Position numbers and translations under genes: made by a program | Notes under the pieces: model-generated | Database searches by the model: none | Seen by the model: the letters and a program-made list of their open reading frames with translations, nothing else | What the model was told of the DNA's origin: nothing | Shown: in pieces, positions 22,650 to 26,370 of the stretch | Layout: each line of letters starts with the position of its first letter | Position numbering within the stretch: position 1 is the first letter of the stretch | Origin: an uncultured Oscillospiraceae bacterium | GTDB taxonomy: Bacteria > Bacillota > Clostridia > Oscillospirales > Oscillospiraceae | Reading direction: 5' to 3' | DNA: 26,370 nucleotides | NCBI GenBank assembly: GCA_948616425.1 | Contig: CAPGBJ010000049.1 | Span: forward strand, 1 to 26,370

Positions 22650-24272
22650 ATGCAGGAAACTTACAATGTTGGAATTTATTGCAGGCTCAGCCGGGAGGAC
22701 GAGAGAACCGGCGAGTCTGTGTCCGTGGAGAATCAAAGGGAGATGCTCAGTCGCTATGTCTTGGAACAGGGCTGGAACCTCTACTCGACCTACTGTGACG
22801 ATGGGGTCTCAGGTACGACTTTCGACCGTCCCATGTTCAACCAGATGATCGCCGATGCCAGGGCGGGGAAAATCAATCTGATTTTGTGCAAAGACCTCAG
22901 TCGTCTTGGCAGAGATTATATTGAGGCCGGACGGTTTACAGACATCGTGTTCCCTTCGATGGGCTGCCGGTTCATCGCTCTGAATGACGGTGTGGACACC
23001 ATTCACAAAAACAATGAGATGCTGGTGATTCTGAAAAATGTCATGAACGACCTCTACGCCCGGGACACCAGCAGCAAGATCAAAGCGGTGAAACGCTCCT
23101 CGTTTCAAGCCGGGAAGTATGTGGGATGCTACGCTCCTATCGGCTATCTGAAAAGCCCGGAGGACAAGCACATCCTCATTCCCGACCCGGCAACAGCGCC
23201 CCTTGTGCGGCGTATTTTCGATATGCGCTGTCAGGGACTCAGTTACCGAAAAATCGCCACGACGCTGAATGAGGAGAAGGTGTCCACGCCCCGCGACCTC
23301 TACTACTTGCAGAAAGGCATGGTCAGTCCCCGGCAAGACGGAGGCTACTGGCAAGCGCAGACGGTGAAGGCCATCCTTCGCAACGAGGTCTATATTGGCA
23401 ATATGGTGCAGAACAAAACAGGCAATGTCTCCTACAAGGTTCACAGGCAGGTGGGCAAGCCGGAGGCCGAGTGGATTCGTGTCGAGGGTACGCATGAGCC
23501 GCTGATCTCGATGGAGGTCTGGGAACTGGTACGGACAATCGAGCAGCGGAACGCCCGGAACCGGACACAGGCAAATGGGGAGACCGCTCTGTTTGCCGGA
23601 CTGCTTTACTGTATGGACTGCGGCTCTACCATGCGCCATCATGGGGACTACCACAAGTGCAAGGACGGGACCCCGGTCAAGTCCACCTACGAAAGCTACC
23701 TGTGTAATCGGTACTGCTGCGGCGGAAAAGACATTTGTACGGCCCACACAATGAATCAAAAGGTGCTGATACAGGTTGTTCTGACCGACATCCGCATGAA
23801 AGCGAAACAGGCGAGGAACGACCCAGCCAGGTTGATTGAGCAAATCCAGACCCAGCGCAGGGCAGCGTCCGCCGAACAGATGAAGCAGACCAGGCTCCTT
23901 CTGGCGGCTATTGAGAAGCGGCTTGCGGAACTTTCCAGGTTGACCCAGGCCATCTATGAGGACAAGGTGATGGGGCGCATCCCGGAGGCTGTCTGCGTCC
24001 AACTGATGAACCAGTACGAGGCCGAGCGCACTGAGAAGCTGGAGCAGAGGGCGCATTTGTCGGGCGAACTGGAAGCGTACCAGCAGGAGACAGATGATAT
24101 CCAGCAGTGGATGAAGCTGATTAGAGAGTACGCAAAGTTAGAGGAACTTGACCGCCCCACCCTCCTGCGGCTTATCAAGCGCATCGACATCGGAGAGCGG
24201 AAGTCCGAGGACGAGCGTGAGGTTCGGGACATCCGCATCCATTACAATTTCGTGGGCTATATCGAAGCCTGA
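22650..24272 (+). CDS. tnpX: TnpX-type large serine recombinase of the inner element
   Basis: This is a complete 540-residue large serine recombinase. The catalytic domain has Ser14 in GIYCRLSREDER, then DDGVSGTTFDRPMFNQM, KDLSRLGRDYIEAGRF and FIALNDGVD. The recombinase domain follows (APIGYLKSPEDKHILIPDP), a zinc ribbon (LLYCMDCGSTMRHH and CNRYCCGGKDICTAH), a coiled coil, and the standard RDIRIHYNFVGYIEA ending. It should integrate and excise the element as a circle at the sites around 15,011 and 24,364, without target duplication beyond the core. It ends 90 bases from the right attachment site, the usual place. GGGAGGT precedes the ATG. Confidence 0.93.
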   Translation: MQETYNVGIYCRLSREDERTGESVSVENQREMLSRYVLEQGWNLYSTYCDDGVSGTTFDRPMFNQMIADARAGKINLILCKDLSRLGRDYIEAGRFTDIVFPSMGCRFIALNDGVDTIHKNNEMLVILKNVMNDLYARDTSSKIKAVKRSSFQAGKYVGCYAPIGYLKSPEDKHILIPDPATAPLVRRIFDMRCQGLSYRKIATTLNEEKVSTPRDLYYLQKGMVSPRQDGGYWQAQTVKAILRNEVYIGNMVQNKTGNVSYKVHRQVGKPEAEWIRVEGTHEPLISMEVWELVRTIEQRNARNRTQANGETALFAGLLYCMDCGSTMRHHGDYHKCKDGTPVKSTYESYLCNRYCCGGKDICTAHTMNQKVLIQVVLTDIRMKAKQARNDPARLIEQIQTQRRAASAEQMKQTRLLLAAIEKRLAELSRLTQAIYEDKVMGRIPEAVCVQLMNQYEAERTEKLEQRAHLSGELEAYQQETDDIQQWMKLIREYAKLEELDRPTLLRLIKRIDIGERKSEDEREVRDIRIHYNFVGYIEA

Positions 24273-24277
24273 CGTGA

Positions 24278-24301
24278 AAAAGCCCCGGTTTTATGCCGGG
24301 G
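24278..24301 (-). terminator. Inward-facing terminator at the right end of the inner element
   Basis: On the - strand a CCCGG/CCGGG stem with a seven-base loop is followed by CTTTTT. It faces transcription entering the element from the outer recombinase operon and would stop antisense RNA across tnpX. Confidence 0.6.
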
Positions 24302-24342
24302 TACATACCACTCAAACCATCTTGCCGGTTGCCAATATACAC

Positions 24343-24362
24343 ATCATTCTTTGTGTAAGGTT
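24343..24362. repeat. Right terminal inverted repeat of the inner element
   Basis: ATCATTCTTTGTGTAAGGTT is the reverse complement of 15,020-15,039 except for one base. It directly abuts the core repeat. Confidence 0.85.
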
Positions 24363-24368
24363 CTCATT
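24363..24368. repeat. Right attachment-site core of the inner element
   Basis: This second copy of CTCATT is in direct orientation to 15,010-15,015. Confidence 0.8.
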
Positions 24369-24521
24369 TATGATATTTCTGAACGGGGTAAAGTCATTTC
24401 CCAGTTGATCCTCGCTGTCTACTCCGTCATTGACGGCGATAAAGCGGATGCCCAGTTCTGGAAAGCGGATTTCTGTATATAGCCCGACCTCCAGATAATT
24501 CCTGCCAAACCGGGACATATC
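24363..24521 (-). pseudogene. Large serine recombinase, catalytic-domain fragment, split by the inner element
   Basis: The - strand encodes DMSRFGRNYLEVGLYTEIRF, then PELGIRFIAVNDGVDSED and DFTPFRNIINE, a typical stretch from the second half of a serine recombinase catalytic domain. It ends at the attachment core and its natural continuation (WYAKDTSKK) is at 15,009 downwards. Sequence upstream of the DMSRFGRN motif is not recombinase-like, so the first ~75 residues with the catalytic serine are gone. The gene was therefore damaged twice: an N-terminal deletion near 24,521, and insertion of the 9.35-kb element. It would not be active even after excision. Confidence 0.85.
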
Positions 24522-24552
24522 TCCTTGTGTTGATAAAGAACGAAATTTTTTA

Positions 24553-24602
24553 CGGATGCCAGAGGCGGCCAACAGGTCTTTTCCAGACCGCCCCCGGCAT
24601 CC
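24553..24602 (-). terminator. Multi-stem hairpin after the outer recombinase gene
   Basis: GGATGCC (24,554-24,560) pairs with GGCATCC (24,596-24,602), with inner GGCGG/CCGCC and GGTC/GACC stems. It lies 27 bases beyond the recombinase stop. The - strand side lacks a T-run, so termination would be weak; a structural or recombination role is possible. Confidence 0.5.
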
Positions 24603-24628
24603 GCTTTATCGTGAAGTAGAAACCTTTA

Positions 24629-26233
24629 TCAGTTGCCATGTCCCTGCATATCAAACACATCCCGGAACTTCCATACGATCTCGATCTCGGCAGGAGAGGA
24701 TACCAGCACTTCCTTGATAAATGTCTGCGCCAGTTCCGCCGTCAATTCCGTTGCCCCAGCAAAGGAGGTAAACACATCATCTTCCTGCGCCTTATCCTGA
24801 AAGGCCAGATGCTCCAGTTCGGATAAAAGCTGTTCCTGCGTGTCCTGCTCGGCTTTGGCGGAGGCGAGTTTGCTGTCAATGTCCGCCCGCTGTCTCAGGT
24901 AGGCATCCTTCGTCAGCGTCCCGCCGCTGTAATCCTCGTAGGCTCTGAACTTCTCCTGCCTGTACCGTTCCTGCTGCTGTTCCAGCTTTTGAAGCTCCGC
25001 AACACAGGCGGCGATGCGCTCCTTGCGGGTCAGCATCAGGGAGGACTTCTGCTTTTTCCGTTCCTGGCACCTCGCCAGCATCTGCATGACCGCCCGAAAG
25101 ATGATGCCCTCGATCTCCTTCTCGGAGAACAGTTTCCCCTTCGGGCAACCGCTGTTCTCGTCCGCCCTGCTCTTGGTGCATCGGTAGTAGTATCCGGCAG
25201 AACTGTGGATACGGCTCAGTGTCCTATGGCAGTTGCCGCATTTGAGAAGCCCTTTCAGCGGATACTCCTGTGATGTCCCCGTTGCCCGCCTGGGTCTCTG
25301 CTGGATGATCTCCTGCACCTTATCGAAGTCCGCCCTGCTGATGATGGCGTCATGCGCCCCCTCATAGGTGATCCAGTCGGACTTATCCTGCGGGACGGTC
25401 CGCTTTTCATGGAGGCTGGCCTTGTACCGCTTGCGCCCTACCAGCGCCCCGGTGTACTCATACTGGTGGAGGATGTTCAGCACCGTGGCCGCCGTCCAGC
25501 CGTTCTTTTCTGAGGCTTTTCGGAACCGTCCGCTCCCCGGATTTTTCTGCCGGAAGTAGGCGCCGGGGGTAAGGATGCCCTCGCTGTTCAGCCTGCGGGC
25601 AATATCTGTATTGCCAACGCCCTGTAAAGCCATGTCGAAGATACGCCGCACCACCGCCGCAGAGTCCTCGTCTATCACCAGCTTGTTCCGAACCGTGGGA
25701 TGGAACTGAAAGCCATAGGGAGCAAAGCTGCCTATGTATTTGCCCTGCTTCATCATGATGATCTTCGCCGTGGTGGTCTTGACTGACAGGTCCTTGCTGT
25801 ACGCCTCATAGATGATGTTCCGCAGGACCACATCCATGCCGGAGGTCACGCCCTTGTAATCATCGCTGTCGTAGCCGTCATTGACGGAGAGATAGCGGAC
25901 ACCGAGGAACGGAAAGACACATTCCAGATAATTGCCCATCTGGGTGTAATCACGGTGGCATCTGGAAAAATCCTTTGTTACCATCACATTGATGGCCCCG
26001 GTGCGGAGTTCCTTCATGAGCGCCTGAAACTGCGGGCGGTCCGTGTTCGTCCCGGTGTAGCCGTCGTCCACGAACTCCGACCGGGGAGCGGCTTTCAGTT
26101 GGGGATGGCGGTCCAAAAACTGATGAATCAGCTCCCGCTGGTTGCCAACGCTGTCACTTTCCGCTTTTCCGCTCCCTGTGTCCTCATCCGCCAGAGAGAG
26201 GCGGATATAAATGCCGACACGGTATTCTGTCAT
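24629..26233 (-). CDS. Large serine recombinase of the outer element
   Basis: This is a complete 534-residue recombinase: Ser13 in GIYIRLSLADED, FVDDGYTGTNTDRPQFQ, KDFSRCHRDYTQMGNYLE and YLSVNDGYDSDDY in the catalytic domain; APYGFQFHPTVRNKLVIDED in the recombinase domain; a zinc ribbon (LLKCGNCHRTL and RCTKSRADENSGC); and a long basic coiled coil. GGAGG lies nine bases before the ATG, and the gene begins one base after the stop of another recombinase, so at least two are co-translated. Tandem sets of two or three such genes are common in clostridial elements, and not every copy need be the active integrase. CHRDY replaces the usual LGRDY, which is still in range for the family. Confidence 0.93.
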   Translation of the reverse strand: MTEYRVGIYIRLSLADEDTGSGKAESDSVGNQRELIHQFLDRHPQLKAAPRSEFVDDGYTGTNTDRPQFQALMKELRTGAINVMVTKDFSRCHRDYTQMGNYLECVFPFLGVRYLSVNDGYDSDDYKGVTSGMDVVLRNIIYEAYSKDLSVKTTTAKIIMMKQGKYIGSFAPYGFQFHPTVRNKLVIDEDSAAVVRRIFDMALQGVGNTDIARRLNSEGILTPGAYFRQKNPGSGRFRKASEKNGWTAATVLNILHQYEYTGALVGRKRYKASLHEKRTVPQDKSDWITYEGAHDAIISRADFDKVQEIIQQRPRRATGTSQEYPLKGLLKCGNCHRTLSRIHSSAGYYYRCTKSRADENSGCPKGKLFSEKEIEGIIFRAVMQMLARCQERKKQKSSLMLTRKERIAACVAELQKLEQQQERYRQEKFRAYEDYSGGTLTKDAYLRQRADIDSKLASAKAEQDTQEQLLSELEHLAFQDKAQEDDVFTSFAGATELTAELAQTFIKEVLVSSPAEIEIVWKFRDVFDMQGHGN

Positions 26234-26234
26234 T

Positions 26235-26370
26235 TCAGCCCGCCTCCTTCATTTGTTCCACGCATTCGCACATGGCACTGAACACATCGTTATAGTTGAG
26301 TACGACCTCGATGCGCCCCTCGCTGTAGACAAGTACCTTCTCGATCATCGCGTCCACAAGCTCCTGCGTC
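26235..26370 (-). CDS. C-terminal end of another large serine recombinase, partial
   Basis: The - strand frame is open to the window edge and ends one base before the next gene's ATG. The 44 visible residues (TQELVDAMIEKVLVYSEGRI, then EVVLNYNDVFSA) match the closing strand-and-tail region of large serine recombinases. The catalytic and recombinase domains lie beyond the window. Tight spacing shows it is the upstream member of a tandem recombinase operon. Confidence 0.8.
   Translation of the reverse strand, partial: TQELVDAMIEKVLVYSEGRIEVVLNYNDVFSAMCECVEQMKEAG

Larger units (their letters stand above)
15011..24363 (+). mobile_element. Tn4451-like integrative element, 9,353 bp, with restriction-modification cargo
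   Basis: Direct repeats of CTCATT at 15,010 and 24,363 bound a 9,353-bp segment with 20-bp near-perfect inverted ends. It encodes TnpV, a TnpW-like peptide and a complete TnpX-type large serine recombinase at its right end, next to the attachment site, as in Tn4451-family elements. It also holds an MmeI-like enzyme, an AlbA_2 protein, a hairpin array, an XRE repressor and a RepA-like ATPase. No relaxase or conjugation gene is present, so transfer would need help from another element. It sits inside the outer recombinase gene in the codons for Asn-Glu-Trp; deleting one repeat unit restores the frame. Confidence 0.85.

Noticed and set aside
22809..24056. 415-residue - strand open frame
   Set aside because: It is antisense to the complete tnpX-type recombinase and has no recognisable domain.

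Overview
The window looks like a high-G+C anaerobic Firmicute of the clostridial gut type (Oscillospiraceae-like). The reasons are strong GGAGG ribosome sites, Tn4451-type transposon proteins, and anaerobe-style molybdenum hydroxylase genes. This placement is an inference; there is no rRNA or housekeeping marker to confirm it.

Positions 1-10.7 kb are a molybdenum-enzyme locus. On the + strand lie the tail of a cyclophilin-like protein, a small helical protein, a histidine ammonia-lyase-family enzyme with an unusual Ala-Cys-Gly cofactor triad, and a three-subunit xanthine dehydrogenase-family hydroxylase (FeS, Mo and FAD subunits). The FAD subunit has four cysteines spaced as in the [4Fe-4S] loop of 4-hydroxybenzoyl-CoA reductase. 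Convergent on the - strand are a FecCD-type ABC importer (lipoprotein, permease, ATPase), a ModE-type regulator without a molybdate-binding domain, a THEP1-like NTPase and a MocA-like cofactor nucleotidyltransferase. A ModE-box-like palindrome sits on the importer promoter, which argues that the importer carries molybdate or tungstate. Together these genes can import the metal, finish the cofactor, build the enzyme and regulate the supply.

Positions 10.7-13.7 kb are decayed accessory DNA: two gene remnants meeting head to head, a SWIM zinc-finger gene with an in-frame amber stop, and a divergent DEDDh-exonuclease-like gene carrying three His/Cys zinc-type modules. The last gene loses its 3' end at about 13,733, where an outer mobile element appears to start.

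Positions 13.7-26.4 kb are nested mobile DNA. An outer element with tandem large serine recombinases (24.6-26.4 kb and beyond) has another recombinase gene split in two. The splitter is a 9,353-bp Tn4451-like element (about 15,011-24,363), bounded by 6-bp direct repeats and 20-bp near-perfect inverted ends. Removing it in silico restores an in-frame recombinase motif across the junction. The inner element carries TnpV, an MmeI-like single-chain restriction-modification enzyme, an AlbA_2 (Schlafen-type) protein, an array of about eleven hairpins, an XRE repressor with three operator-like sites at a consensus divergent promoter, a RepA-like ATPase, a TnpW-like peptide and its own TnpX-type recombinase. 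The cargo reads as a defence module. No tRNA, rRNA or CRISPR array was seen.
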